A stretch of 64,000 nucleotides of DNA from CADEDH01 sp050330635 (GCA_050330635.1 JBHJNQ010000011.1:8175-72174), one strand, 5' to 3'; shown: positions 26,721-34,619, counted from the stretch's first letter. Numbers and translations are program-made. Notes: generated by a model not told the origin, from the sequence alone.

Positions 26721-26966
26721 ATGGAGAGCAATTGGATGGCCGAGGGGAACTGCAACAATCATCCGCCCGCCGTGTTCTTTCCGAGCGACGGCGTCGGGGT
26801 GGAGATTGCCAAGAGGATCTGCGCCACCTGCCCCGTCCAGGCGCGGTGCCTCGACTACGCGCTCGACGCCCGCATCGATCACGGGGTGTGGGGTGGGACG
26901 TCGGAGCGCCAGCGGCGTCGGCTCCTGAAGGCCCGTCGCCAGCTGGCCGACGCAGCCGTCGAGTAG
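26721..26966 (+). CDS. WhiB-family iron-sulfur transcription factor
   Basis: 81 residues. WhiB proteins carry a [4Fe-4S] cluster, bind the primary sigma factor and control transcription. The four cysteines are present: one in GNCNNH, two in CATCP and one in ARCLDYAL. They are followed by the turn motif GVWGGTSERQRRRLL and a basic C-terminus, as in the family. The ATG at 26721 gives MESNWMAEGNC; an internal ATG at 26736 is possible. It differs clearly from the second WhiB at 28647. It lies between two minus-strand units and is probably monocistronic; the 5' region 26602-26720 may hold its promoter. Confidence 0.9.
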   Translation: MESNWMAEGNCNNHPPAVFFPSDGVGVEIAKRICATCPVQARCLDYALDARIDHGVWGGTSERQRRRLLKARRQLADAAVE

Positions 26967-27062
26967 CCGTCGATCAGCCATCGCACAGCCGACCGGGGAA
27001 ACGGACCGGCCCTCCCACAGCTCGGCGGGGGATGCCCCGGAGCGCAACTCGGATCCCCGCTC

Positions 27063-27794
27063 CTAGCCGACGAGGCCGAGCTGCCGAGCCAGGGCGGTGA
27101 CGACCTGCTCCAACCGTGCCGCGACGGCCGGCTCGGCCCGCTCGTCGTCGCCCTCACCCTGCGGCCGGGTCGTCAGCTCACCGGCCGGAAGGCCGACGAT
27201 CGTGACGGTGGCGTCGCCGTCCTGGACGATCGCCACCCCCCGCCCGGTGTCGACCCACGCCTCGTCGTCGCCGAGATGGCGTCGCTGCCCTCCATCGGGG
27301 AGAGCGGACCAGTCGACCGGGCCGCGCTGGACGAAGACCGAGACGACCTCGTCGCCTCGGTGGAACACGTACTGCCCGACGCCGTCGACCGGCATCGAGG
27401 CGGCGGGTTCGAAACCTGCGGGCAGGTGGGCAGCGGGATCCATCCCCTGCGGAGCCGCGGGCTCGGCCCGCCCGTCGGCGCCCCCGCCGTCATCGACCTC
27501 ATCGTCGTCCCCGCCGTCGTCGGCGAGCACGATCGTGGCCCGGGCCGCCATGTGGCGGGCGGCCAGATCATCGAGCGACGGCACCCCGCCGGTGGACCCG
27601 ATGCCGAGTGCCACCACGGCGGCCACGGCGGCCAGGGCGAGGCCGGCCAACGTCACCAGGGTGCGCCCGGCGTGGAGGGGCGGATGGTCGAGGGCGGTGG
27701 CGATGAAGCCGTCGGGCGGCTCCACCGTGGGCAACCCGGCCAGCAGGGCCGACACCTCGGCCTCCCACCCCTCCTCCGGACCCGGGGCGCTCAT
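27063..27794 (-). CDS. Membrane-bound anti-sigma factor-like protein
   Basis: 243 residues. The N-terminal ~40 residues are cytoplasmic (WEAEVSALLAGLPTVEPPDG), followed by one membrane segment at ~45-68 (LVTLAGLALAAVAAVVALGI) and an extracytoplasmic region with a sensor-like beta domain. This is the layout of RseA/RsgA-type anti-sigma factors. The HxxxCxxC zinc motif of ZAS anti-sigma factors is absent. The start overlaps the stop of the sigma gene by ATGA, the classic arrangement of a sigma/anti-sigma pair. Role inferred from position and topology; the sequence similarity itself is weak. Confidence 0.7.
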   Translation of the reverse strand: MSAPGPEEGWEAEVSALLAGLPTVEPPDGFIATALDHPPLHAGRTLVTLAGLALAAVAAVVALGIGSTGGVPSLDDLAARHMAARATIVLADDGGDDDEVDDGGGADGRAEPAAPQGMDPAAHLPAGFEPAASMPVDGVGQYVFHRGDEVVSVFVQRGPVDWSALPDGGQRRHLGDDEAWVDTGRGVAIVQDGDATVTIVGLPAGELTTRPQGEGDDERAEPAVAARLEQVVTALARQLGLVG

Positions 27795-28348
27795 GACGGG
27801 GTCAACGCCACGCGCAATCGCCCACGGCCGCGGTGAATGCGACTCCGCACCGTGCCGACGGGAACGCCGAGGATCTCGGCGATGTCCTCGTAGGAGTACC
27901 CGAGGACGTCCTTCAGCACCACGGCCGCCCGGTAGTCGGGAGGCAGGGCCAGGAGCAGCTGCTGGAGGTGGTCAGGAAGGTTGCGGGCCGCCAGCTCGGC
28001 GTGGACGTCCGGCTGGCCGGCCATGATGCGGTCTGGATCGTCGGGCAACGGCACCGTGGGGCGTCGTTGCTGCTTGCGGACGCGGTCGAGGAACGTGTTG
28101 GTGGTGATCCGGCTCAGCCAGCCCTCGAGGTTGCCGGGTTGGTAGGTGGCGAGGCCACGTCGAACTCGCAAGAGGACCTCCTGGACCAGATCCTGTGCGT
28201 CCTGGTGGTTGCCGCACAGCCGATACGAGAGGCTGTAGAGGAACCGTCCGTGTCGGTGAGCCACCTCTTCCCAGGTCGGGACCGGGGTGGGAACGGCTCT
28301 ACTCAGCGGGCGGCGTGTCGACGTCACCGACTCAATACTGCCGGTCAT
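27791..28348 (-). CDS. ECF RNA polymerase sigma factor, SigE-like
   Basis: 185 residues. Region 2 is YSLSYRLCGNHQDAQDLVQE with the downstream NLEGWLSRITTNTFLD RVRK, and region 4 is LPPDYRAAVVLKDVLGYSYE followed by DIAEILGVPVGTVRSRIHRG. The GNxxDAxDLxQE and EGWLxRITTN segments match mycobacterial SigE-type factors, which respond to envelope stress. It is followed with an ATGA overlap by its probable membrane anti-sigma factor. An ECF-type promoter sits directly before the ATG at 28348, so autoregulation is likely. tatA lies 53 bases upstream. Confidence 0.93.
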   Translation of the reverse strand: MTGSIESVTSTRRPLSRAVPTPVPTWEEVAHRHGRFLYSLSYRLCGNHQDAQDLVQEVLLRVRRGLATYQPGNLEGWLSRITTNTFLDRVRKQQRRPTVPLPDDPDRIMAGQPDVHAELAARNLPDHLQQLLLALPPDYRAAVVLKDVLGYSYEDIAEILGVPVGTVRSRIHRGRGRLRVALTPS

Positions 28349-28355
28349 GGCTCAC

Positions 28356-28381
28356 AACGTCGGCACGTCTCCCGAAGTTCC
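28356..28381 (-). promoter_or_regulatory. SigE-type autoregulatory promoter of the sigma gene
   Basis: On the minus strand GGAAC (28377-28381) and CGTT (28356-28359) are separated by 17 bases, fitting the GGAAC-N17/18-CGTT pattern of ECF sigma factors of the SigE/SigH group. CGTT is 7 bases from the ATG at 28348, so the transcript would be leaderless. Confidence 0.65.
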
Positions 28382-28401
28382 CGATTGGCGGGAGGCTCCG
28401 G

Positions 28402-28572
28402 TCAGACGGTGTCCTCCGGCGTGTTCTCCTTGGTGCCCTCGTCGAGGCCAGACTTGAATTCCTTTTGGGCCTGACCGAGATTGCGGGCCAACTGGGGAAG
28501 CTTGGAACCGCCGAAGAGCACCAAGACGATGATCAGGATGATCAGGAGTTCTTGGGGGCGAAGGTTTGGCAC
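28402..28572 (-). CDS. tatA: Twin-arginine translocase subunit TatA
   Basis: 56 residues. Pore-forming component of the Tat system that exports folded proteins. One N-terminal helix (LLIILIIVLVLFGGSKLPQL) includes the conserved FG before the hinge. An amphipathic helix (ARNLGQAQKEFKSGL) and a short acidic tail follow. The length is at the low end for TatA, as in many actinobacteria. The start is a GTG at 28572, behind a leaderless -10 box. It lies next to a SigE-like operon; in mycobacteria the sigE region also carries a tat gene. The Tat-exported protein at 49333-50748 would be a client. Confidence 0.9.
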   Translation of the reverse strand: MPNLRPQELLIILIIVLVLFGGSKLPQLARNLGQAQKEFKSGLDEGTKENTPEDTV

Positions 28573-28578
28573 AGGCTC

Positions 28579-28584
28579 AGCCTA
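28579..28584 (-). promoter_or_regulatory. -10 box TAGGCT of a leaderless promoter for tatA
   Basis: On the minus strand TAGGCT is 6 bases before the GTG at 28572; no Shine-Dalgarno sequence is visible. Confidence 0.5.
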
Positions 28585-28646
28585 CCCCCCAACCGATGAC
28601 AACCGGGAGGCGGGGGTGCTCGAGGCCACAGGCCAGCAACGGCGGT

Positions 28647-28934
28647 TCAGCCCGTACCGCTGGCGGTCGTCTGGCGCTGGCGCTCGAGGGCCCGCTGCCG
28701 CCGGATGCGGCGCCGCTCCCGCTCGCTCATTCCGCCCCAGATCCCGAACTTCTCCCCGTTGGCCAGGGCGAACTCGAGGCAGTCGTCCTGTACGACGCAG
28801 CCTCGACACACCTCCTTGGCCTCGCGGGTCGAGGCGCCACGCTCTGGAAAGAAGAGGTCGGGATCGACCCCCAGGCAGTTGGCATATTCCTGCCAGGTCG
28901 TATCGAGCATGAGGTGCTTCCGCCCTATGCGCAT
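28647..28934 (-). CDS. whiB2: WhiB2-like iron-sulfur transcription factor
   Basis: 95 residues. Closest by eye to WhiB2/WhmD, a regulator of septation and cell division in mycobacteria. Four cysteines: YANC, CRGC (two), and DDCLEFAL; then GEKFGIWGGMSERERRRIRR. The segment DPDLFFPERGASTREAKEVC is typical of WhiB2. The ATG at 28934 has AGGAGG five bases upstream, the strongest ribosome binding site in this area, so this gene has a real leader. The 5' region 28935-29160 is AT-rich for this genome and contains TGTAATTACA. Confidence 0.9.
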   Translation of the reverse strand: MRIGRKHLMLDTTWQEYANCLGVDPDLFFPERGASTREAKEVCRGCVVQDDCLEFALANGEKFGIWGGMSERERRRIRRQRALERQRQTTASGTG

Positions 28935-29080
28935 GCTTCCTCCTACCGCCGAACGTCGGGACGTCTCGGAGCATTGAGTCTGTGGATGGGTGACGGCGTG
29001 GGCACTCGTGGAATATCGGGAGCCTGCACCCCGCCCCGACCGACCCGTACAGGTGTGCCGATAGGGATCGGAGTACGTAG

Positions 29081-29100
29081 CTGTAATTACAACACTGTAA
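29081..29100. promoter_or_regulatory. AT-rich palindrome and repeat upstream of whiB2
   Basis: TGTAATTACA at 29082-29091 is a perfect 10-base palindrome, and CTGTAA occurs twice, at 29081 and 29095, 14 bases apart. It lies ~147-166 bases before the whiB2 start. In a GC-rich genome such an AT-rich dyad is a candidate operator. The 335-base gap 28935-29269 has no gene, only this site and the hairpins at 29171-29193 and 29214-29244. Confidence 0.4.
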
Positions 29101-29170
29101 TCCCATCGATGACAACCCGAAAACGGCAAGAATTCGAGTCATGCTGTATCGACAATGAGGTCGCTACAGG

Positions 29171-29193
29171 TGGCGCCGGAAGCATCGGCGCCA
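29171..29193. terminator. Hairpin in the whiB2-VWA spacer
   Basis: Eight-base arms TGGCGCCG (29171-29178) and CGGCGCCA (29186-29193) around a 7-base loop, with no U-tract. Possible second terminator for the VWA gene. Confidence 0.35.
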
Positions 29194-29213
29194 CGTCTCG
29201 ATCACCGGCTCGG

Positions 29214-29244
29214 CCGGCCGCCTGGGCCGCCGTGGGGCGGCCGG
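29214..29244 (-). terminator. GC-rich hairpin after the VWA gene
   Basis: Nine-base arms CCGGCCGCC (29214-29222) and GGCGGCCGG (29236-29244), loop 13 bases, starting 26 bases beyond the stop codon of the VWA gene on the minus strand. A likely terminator without a U-tract, as is common in high-GC actinobacteria. Confidence 0.5.
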
Positions 29245-29269
29245 AGGCGGGATCGGTCCGGTCGCCGGC

Positions 29270-31309
29270 TCAGGCCGAACGACGGCGACCGGTCAACAGC
29301 TTGCGCTTGTGCTCGATGAAATCCACCAGCACGTAGTCACCGAGGTTCTCGGGGCTGGTGAAGAAGGCCCGGCCCTTGTTGAGCGCCGTCAGCCGCTCGA
29401 TGAAGCCCCGCAGCCCCGAGTCGGGGTCGAGCATGAACGTGTTGATCGTGATCCCGGCCCGGGTACAGCGCATCACCTCGGCCATCGTCTGCTCCACCGT
29501 CTCCCGTGCCGGCGGGTAGCTGAAGAACGGTGTGCCGTCGTTGAGGAGGTGGGCCGTCGGCTCCCCGTCGGTGATCATGATGATCTGCTTCGTCCCCGTC
29601 TGGCGGGCCAGCAGGTTGCGGCTGAGCCGGAAGGCGTGCTGCATGTTGGTGCCGTAGACGAAGTCCCACGACACCTCCGGCAGATCGCTGGCCTTCAGCT
29701 CCTTGGCCACCTCGCTGAAGCTCACGATGCCCAGATAGTCGCGCGGGTACTGCGACGAGATCAGCGAATGCAGCGCCATCGCCACCTTCTTGGCCGGCAG
29801 GAAGTTGTCGCGCATCGGCATCGACAGCGAGAGGTCGAGCATCAGCACCGTGCTCGACCGCACCTGACGCTCCGTGCGCTCGACCTCGAAGTCGTCCGGG
29901 GTGAGCCGCACCGGGGTTCCGCCCCCGGCCCGCTGGATGGCGTTGCGTACCGTCCGCTCGATCTGAAGGTTGAAGGGATCACCGAACTCGTATGGCTTGG
30001 TCTCGAAGTTCCGCTCGTGACCGATGCCCGACTGCTGGGTGTCGTGCTTACCGACCCGATCGGGGCTCAGCTTCGAGAAGAGGTCGCCCAGGGCCTGCTG
30101 GCCGAGGCGGCGCAGACCACGGGGCGTCAGCTCGAGGCGGCCCTCCTTGGTCTGGATGAGGCCCTGCTCCTCCATCATCTTGGCCAGCTCACTGATCCGG
30201 TCGAGGCTCGCCGCGCTCTCGTCACCCAGCAGTCGCCGCACCTGCTCGAGGTCGACCTCGGCCAGCGACTGGGGTGCCGTCGACTGGCGCAGGAACTGCT
30301 CGAGCTGGTCGAGCTGGCCCAGATCCTGGAGCATCTGCGACGCATCGGCGAAGCCGAGGGGATCGAAGCCGGAGAAGTCGTAGCTCTGCTGCCATCCGGC
30401 GTCGGGGAACATCTGCTGCAGGTTCTGACCGAGCCGGTTGACCTCGAAGTTGAGGTCCATGTCCTCGAGCAGCTGGTTCGACAGGTCCATCAGTTGGGCC
30501 CGCTGCTCGGGGGTCATCGAGTTGAGCATGGCCTGCATCGCCGCCATGCGCTGGGCCATGTTCTCCAGCAGCTCATCGAGCGTCTCGGGGTTCTCCGGGA
30601 AGAAATCGCCGTAGCGGTCCATGAAACCCTCGAAATCGGGCTCCTCCCCCCGGGCCCGCTGCTCGAGCATGTTGTTGAGCTCGGCCATCATGTCCTTCAT
30701 GCGCGCCATGTCCTCGGGCGACATGTTCTGCATGGCGCCCGACATCTGGTCGAACTGCTGCTGCATGAGCTGCTGGCGGAGCTTGTCTAGCAGGTCATCG
30801 AAGCGCTGCTGGGCCTCGTTCGACTCGAACTCGTAGTTCTGGAGGCCCCGGACCCGACCGGCGAGATCGTCGGGGAGGAGGTCGAGCTGCATCTGCTTCG
30901 ACGCCGTGGTCTCCTTGGCCAGCTCGGCGTTGCGGGCGGCCTCGTCGGAGGCGCCGGGATCGGCCAGCTCCATGTCGGCCAGGGCGCCCCGGTCCTCGAG
31001 GGCCTGACGCTCCTGATCGACCAGCTCGAGCAGCTCGTTGTTCACCTCGTCGTACACCCCGCCGAGGTCGTGGTTCTCCAAACGCTCCTGGCGTTCCCGC
31101 CGGAGGCGCTCGAGCATCTCCCGCAGCCCCTGGACCCGCTCGCCGTTGCGGTCCTCGAAGCCCTCCTGCATCAGCCGACGGAGGGCGGCCATCGGATCGC
31201 CGTGGTACATCAGGTCGTCCGTCAGCTGCGACAGCACATCGAAGGCGTCGAAATCGAACCCCTTCTGCGAGCCGTCCCACCGGGAATAGCGATAGCGCTG
31301 TCCGACCAT
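29270..31309 (-). CDS. VWA-domain protein, partner of a MoxR-type ATPase
   Basis: 679 residues. The N-terminal ~430 residues are helical and rich in Met/Gln/Glu (repeats of MQAMLNSMTPEQRAQLMD type), probably a coiled-coil scaffold. The C-terminal ~200 residues are a von Willebrand A domain with a MIDAS start DLSLSM, TDGEPT for the second metal ligand and a Thr in GTNMQHAF. Such VWA proteins work with MoxR AAA+ ATPases as metal-insertion or protein-assembly chaperones. The partner is the MoxR gene at 33120-34532, two genes upstream on the same strand. Start at 31309, by a leaderless -10 box 6 bases upstream. Confidence 0.88.
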   Translation of the reverse strand: MVGQRYRYSRWDGSQKGFDFDAFDVLSQLTDDLMYHGDPMAALRRLMQEGFEDRNGERVQGLREMLERLRRERQERLENHDLGGVYDEVNNELLELVDQERQALEDRGALADMELADPGASDEAARNAELAKETTASKQMQLDLLPDDLAGRVRGLQNYEFESNEAQQRFDDLLDKLRQQLMQQQFDQMSGAMQNMSPEDMARMKDMMAELNNMLEQRARGEEPDFEGFMDRYGDFFPENPETLDELLENMAQRMAAMQAMLNSMTPEQRAQLMDLSNQLLEDMDLNFEVNRLGQNLQQMFPDAGWQQSYDFSGFDPLGFADASQMLQDLGQLDQLEQFLRQSTAPQSLAEVDLEQVRRLLGDESAASLDRISELAKMMEEQGLIQTKEGRLELTPRGLRRLGQQALGDLFSKLSPDRVGKHDTQQSGIGHERNFETKPYEFGDPFNLQIERTVRNAIQRAGGGTPVRLTPDDFEVERTERQVRSSTVLMLDLSLSMPMRDNFLPAKKVAMALHSLISSQYPRDYLGIVSFSEVAKELKASDLPEVSWDFVYGTNMQHAFRLSRNLLARQTGTKQIIMITDGEPTAHLLNDGTPFFSYPPARETVEQTMAEVMRCTRAGITINTFMLDPDSGLRGFIERLTALNKGRAFFTSPENLGDYVLVDFIEHKRKLLTGRRRSA

Positions 31310-31315
31310 TGGCCA

Positions 31316-31321
31316 AGCCTA
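31316..31321 (-). promoter_or_regulatory. -10 box TAGGCT of a leaderless promoter for the VWA gene
   Basis: On the minus strand TAGGCT is separated by 6 bases from the ATG at 31309. Confidence 0.5.
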
Positions 31322-31511
31322 GTTCGACCCTCCCGGCCACACCCCACCGCATCGGCGAGCCCCCACGCCACCTGGGGCGGGTCCCAGTGGTCGGGGCCGC
31401 CGAAGCCCGCCGTGTCGGGAGGGGACGGTCGTCGTCGGGCAGCCACGTGGCGCCTCCGGGAGACACGGGACGCAATGACGGCGTCCGCACGGTCCCCGGC
31501 AACCGGCGCCG

Positions 31512-31517
31512 TAGCCT
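31512..31517 (+). promoter_or_regulatory. -10 box TAGCCT for the GH1-like gene
   Basis: TAGCCT lies 8 bases before the ATG at 31526, with no Shine-Dalgarno sequence, in the 216-base divergent region shared with the VWA gene. Confidence 0.4.
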
Positions 31518-31525
31518 TGGCCCCG

Positions 31526-32707
31526 ATGGAGATCGGCGCCCTGCTCACGGCCACCGAGCTGGAGGGGTGCGCCCCCACCGCCGACTGGAGCCGGTGGATC
31601 GGCCGCGGCCGGGCCCCGTCGTCGCAGCGGGCCGACGGCGCCGACGGCGCCGGTTTCGGTCGCTCGTGGCCCGACGACCTCGAGCAGCTGGCGACGCTCG
31701 GCGTGGGCGCCATCGGACTCACCCTCGAATGGGCCCGCCTCGAACCCCGTCCCGGCCATCACGACGAGGACGACGTGGAGCTCCGGATCGACATGCTTCG
31801 CCGGGCCCGCCAGCTCGGGCTCACCGTGTGGGCCTGCCTGGTCGACGGCACGCTGCCCGGTTGGTTCGCCGACGACGAGGGCGGGTTCAGCGACGACCGC
31901 GCCCGCACGCTGCTGTGGCCGCGCCACGTCGACTGGATCGGCGAGCGGTTCGGCGACCACGTCGACGGATGGATCCCCCAACGTGAGGGCCCCCACTGGG
32001 CGCTACGCCGCCATTTGCTCGGCGACGCACCTCCGGGCGAGGCCGACCTGCGGCGGGCCGCCGAGGCGGTCCGGGCGGCCGTCCTGGCCGATGGCGAGGC
32101 GTGGCGCCTCCTGACCGGCACCGCACCGGTCGCCACCTACCAGACGGCCCGCCCCGTGGTCGCCGCCCCCGACGACGTGAAGGCGGCCCCCCTGGCCTCC
32201 GGGCTCGAACGCCTCCTCTGGCACCCGTGGTTGACCGCCATCACGGACGGCCAACTCGTCGTCGGCGACCTACCGGCCCGCAGCGTCGAGCACCTGCGGG
32301 GCGCCTTCGACCGCGTCGTCGTCGAGCTCCGCCCCGGCATCACCGTCGACGGTCAAGGCCGCTGGTCGCCCTACCCCGGCGACGGGCCGGTGGGTCCGAC
32401 GGGCTGGGTGGCGTGGCCGGAGGCCCAGGGCGACGCCCTGCACGGGGTGATCGACCACCTCGGCGACAAGCAGATCGTGGCCGCCGGCAGCCTGGCCGAT
32501 GTGACCGACGATGGACGGGCGCGGCCCGACCACCTGCGGGCCATGCTCGATGTGGCCGCCGACGCCGGCATCGTCGGCTGGTGGCAGACGAGCCCCATCG
32601 ACGGCTACCACTGGGAGCGGGGTTTCGGCCTCCGCCCGGGGATCATCGGCGGCGACGGAACCGAAACGGCCGCTGCCGCCACCCTGGCCGCCGCCACCGG
32701 AACCTGA
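31526..32707 (+). CDS. GH1 (beta-glucosidase-like) protein lacking the catalytic nucleophile
   Basis: 393 residues, shorter than the ~450 of active GH1 enzymes. The fold signature is recognisable: WPDDLEQLATLGVGAIGLTL resembles the GH1 barrel start, WIPQREGP aligns with the acid/base NEP motif (the Glu is kept, the Asn is Arg), and GWWQTSPIDGYHWERGFGLR aligns with the C-terminal SxxDNxEWxxG motif. The segment aligned with the nucleophile motif ITENG reads IVAAGS and has no Glu. The protein is therefore probably not a retaining glycosidase; it may bind sugars or be decaying. ATG start at 31526 from the upstream -10 box. Confidence 0.65.
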   Translation: MEIGALLTATELEGCAPTADWSRWIGRGRAPSSQRADGADGAGFGRSWPDDLEQLATLGVGAIGLTLEWARLEPRPGHHDEDDVELRIDMLRRARQLGLTVWACLVDGTLPGWFADDEGGFSDDRARTLLWPRHVDWIGERFGDHVDGWIPQREGPHWALRRHLLGDAPPGEADLRRAAEAVRAAVLADGEAWRLLTGTAPVATYQTARPVVAAPDDVKAAPLASGLERLLWHPWLTAITDGQLVVGDLPARSVEHLRGAFDRVVVELRPGITVDGQGRWSPYPGDGPVGPTGWVAWPEAQGDALHGVIDHLGDKQIVAAGSLADVTDDGRARPDHLRAMLDVAADAGIVGWWQTSPIDGYHWERGFGLRPGIIGGDGTETAAAATLAAATGT

Positions 32708-32718
32708 GCCGGGTCGAC

Positions 32719-32765
32719 TCAGGGCTCCGTGTTTCAGAGCTCCGTGCGGTCAGAGCTCCGTGCGG
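32719..32765. repeat. 16-base tandem repeat at the 3' end of the VOC gene
   Basis: TCAGAGCTCCGTGCGG occurs exactly at 32734-32749 and 32750-32765, with a diverged 13-base copy at 32719-32731. The copy at 32750 contains the last codons and TGA of the minus-strand VOC gene, so the gene end has been duplicated downstream. Confidence 0.8.
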
Positions 32766-33085
32766 GTGCCGATCCGGAGACGATTGCCGTCGGGATCGGT
32801 GAGGTGGACCTCCCGGGCCCAGTCCTCGTCGGTGGCATCCACCCCGAACTCCTTGGCCACGACGTCGACGTCGTCGACCCAGTAGTAGAGGAGCGTGTCG
32901 GGAGTGGCGTCCCCGGCGTGCTCAGACAGGTGGAGGGCGATGTCGCCCTTCACCATGCCGACGTACGCCGGGAACTCCTCCGAGTACCGGTGCTCGAACT
33001 CCTTGGTGAAGCCGAGACGGGTGTACCAGTCGGCCGACCGATTGGCATCGGCGACCTTCAGGATCGGGACGAGCTGTTCCGCCAT
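32750..33085 (-). CDS. VOC-family (glyoxalase/bleomycin-resistance-like) protein
   Basis: 111 residues, one vicinal-oxygen-chelate module. ILKVADANRSADWYTRLGFT opens the first beta-alpha-beta-beta-beta unit and YYWVDDVDVVAKEFGVDATD with HLTDPDGNRLRIG closes the second. Such proteins bind small molecules or act as dioxygenase- or isomerase-type enzymes; the substrate is unknown. Residues typical of metal ligands (His in ALHLSEHAG, Glu in WAREVHLTDPDG) are present. Start at 33085 by a leaderless -10 box. The end of the gene is repeated downstream. It sits between the MoxR and VWA genes on the same strand. Confidence 0.85.
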   Translation of the reverse strand: MAEQLVPILKVADANRSADWYTRLGFTKEFEHRYSEEFPAYVGMVKGDIALHLSEHAGDATPDTLLYYWVDDVDVVAKEFGVDATDEDWAREVHLTDPDGNRLRIGTRTEL

Positions 33086-33091
33086 GGCCGT

Positions 33092-33097
33092 ACCCTA
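33092..33097 (-). promoter_or_regulatory. -10 box TAGGGT of a leaderless promoter for the VOC gene
   Basis: On the minus strand TAGGGT is separated by 6 bases from the ATG at 33085. Confidence 0.5.
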
Positions 33098-33119
33098 TCC
33101 GGGCCTCGCAGCCGGAGCA

Positions 33120-34532
33120 TCAGGCCCTGGCGCGGTAGCTGGCCCGACCGCCGACCGAGTCCTTGTTGAGGCGCTTGGAGAGGTGGAGGCCCTCCAGCAG
33201 GAGCTCCAGGGCGGAGGCCCGGACGCCGGGCGAGTCGTCGTCGCCGACGAGGCCGGCGATGGGGGCGGCGAGGGCCGGTGTCCTGGTCAGCGCCTCGGTG
33301 TACGCACTGACCGGGAGATCGTCGCCGGCGCTCATCGTGAGCTCCTCGTCGAAGGCGTCGACGACCTGGCGCACGCTCTCGACCGAGAACCGCTCCTTGA
33401 ACACGGTGAGCACCGCCCCTCGGAGGATGTGGTCGATCACGTCGGCATCACGGCCCTCCTCCAACGACTCGACCTCGATCTTGCCGGCGGTCGAAGCGAT
33501 CAGGGCGTCGAGGTCGCTGACCCGGGGGACCACCTCGGTCTCCCCCAGCCGCAGCGCCCGCCGGGTGGCGGCGGCGACGAGGGTCTCGAGGTTGGCCACG
33601 GTGAGGCGGACCGAGACGCCGGAGCGCTGGTTGATCTGGGGGCTGGAGCGGGCCACGTGGGTCACGGTGGCGACCAACTCCTCCATGAACTCGGGGACCC
33701 GCACCTCGAGGCCCGACTCGTCACCGGTGGGTAGGTTCGATTCCTGGCGGGCGATGTCGATCTCGGTCTGGAGCTCGAGCGGGTAATGGGTGCGGATCTG
33801 GGAACCGAAACGGTCCTTCAGCGGGGTGATCATCCGCCCCCGGTTCGTGTAGTCCTCGGGGTTGGCCGAGGCGACGAGCAGGATGTCGAGCGGCAGCCGG
33901 ATCTTGTAGCCCCTGATCTGGACGTCGCGCTCCTCGAGCACGTTGAGGAGGCCGACCTGGATCCGCTCGGCCAGATCGGGGAGCTCGTTTATGGCGAACA
34001 CGCCGCGGTTGGTGCGGGGCACGAGACCGTAGTGAAGGGTCAGCTCGTCCGACAGGTACCGGCCCTCGGCCACCTTGATCGGATCGACCTCGCCGATCAG
34101 GTCGGCGATCGAGGTGTCGGGCGTCGCCAGCTTCTCGCCGAAGCGGACGTCTCGGTGGACCCAGGCGATCGGCGTCTGCTCGCCCTCGGCCGCCACCAAC
34201 GCCCGGGCATGGGCCGAGACGGGATGGTACGGGTCGTCGTTGATCTCCGAACCGGCGACGATCGGCATCCACTCGTCGAGCAGCCCGGTCAGCGACCGGA
34301 TCATGCGGGTCTTGGCCTGACCCCGCTCACCGAGGAAGATGACGTCGTGGCCGGCCAGGACGGCGTGCTCGAGCTGGGGCAGCACGGTGTCCTCGTAGCC
34401 CAGGATGCCGGGGAACAGCGTCTGTCCGGAGCGGATCCTGGCCACTGCGTTCCGACGGATCTCCTCCTTGACCGGCCGCGAGGCCCATCCTGTGGCCCGC
34501 AGCCCGCCCAACGTTTCCGGTCGATCAGCCAT
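33120..34532 (-). CDS. MoxR-type AAA+ ATPase (magnesium-chelatase-like)
   Basis: 470 residues. AAA+ ATPase that with a VWA partner remodels or inserts cofactors into client proteins. Walker A is GERGQAKT in VIFLGERGQAKTRMIRSLTG; the Walker B region is GVFAINELPDLAERIQVGLL; sensor 1 is ASANPEDYTNRGR; and the arginine region is TPLKDRFGSQIRTHYP. The C-terminal ~200 residues are helical. Start at 34532 from a leaderless -10 box. The VWA partner is at 29270-31309; in mycobacteria the equivalent pair (Rv0958-Rv0959) is adjacent, whereas here a VOC gene and an opposite-strand GH1-like gene lie between them. Confidence 0.92.
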   Translation of the reverse strand: MADRPETLGGLRATGWASRPVKEEIRRNAVARIRSGQTLFPGILGYEDTVLPQLEHAVLAGHDVIFLGERGQAKTRMIRSLTGLLDEWMPIVAGSEINDDPYHPVSAHARALVAAEGEQTPIAWVHRDVRFGEKLATPDTSIADLIGEVDPIKVAEGRYLSDELTLHYGLVPRTNRGVFAINELPDLAERIQVGLLNVLEERDVQIRGYKIRLPLDILLVASANPEDYTNRGRMITPLKDRFGSQIRTHYPLELQTEIDIARQESNLPTGDESGLEVRVPEFMEELVATVTHVARSSPQINQRSGVSVRLTVANLETLVAAATRRALRLGETEVVPRVSDLDALIASTAGKIEVESLEEGRDADVIDHILRGAVLTVFKERFSVESVRQVVDAFDEELTMSAGDDLPVSAYTEALTRTPALAAPIAGLVGDDDSPGVRASALELLLEGLHLSKRLNKDSVGGRASYRARA

Positions 34533-34539
34533 CGAGGTG

Positions 34540-34545
34540 ACCCTA
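34540..34545 (-). promoter_or_regulatory. -10 box TAGGGT of a leaderless promoter for the MoxR gene
   Basis: On the minus strand TAGGGT is separated by 7 bases from the ATG at 34532. The divergent GH2-like gene has its own box at 34614-34619. Confidence 0.5.
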
Positions 34546-34613
34546 GCCCCCCCGTCCGGGCCGTGCGCCATCGCACCGACGCCGCTCCGGCCCCGCCCGT
34601 CGCCCGCCCCAAG

Positions 34614-34619
34614 TACCAT
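34614..34619 (+). promoter_or_regulatory. -10 box TACCAT of a leaderless promoter for the GH2-like gene
   Basis: TACCAT lies 7 bases before the GTG at 34627, with no Shine-Dalgarno sequence. Confidence 0.5.
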
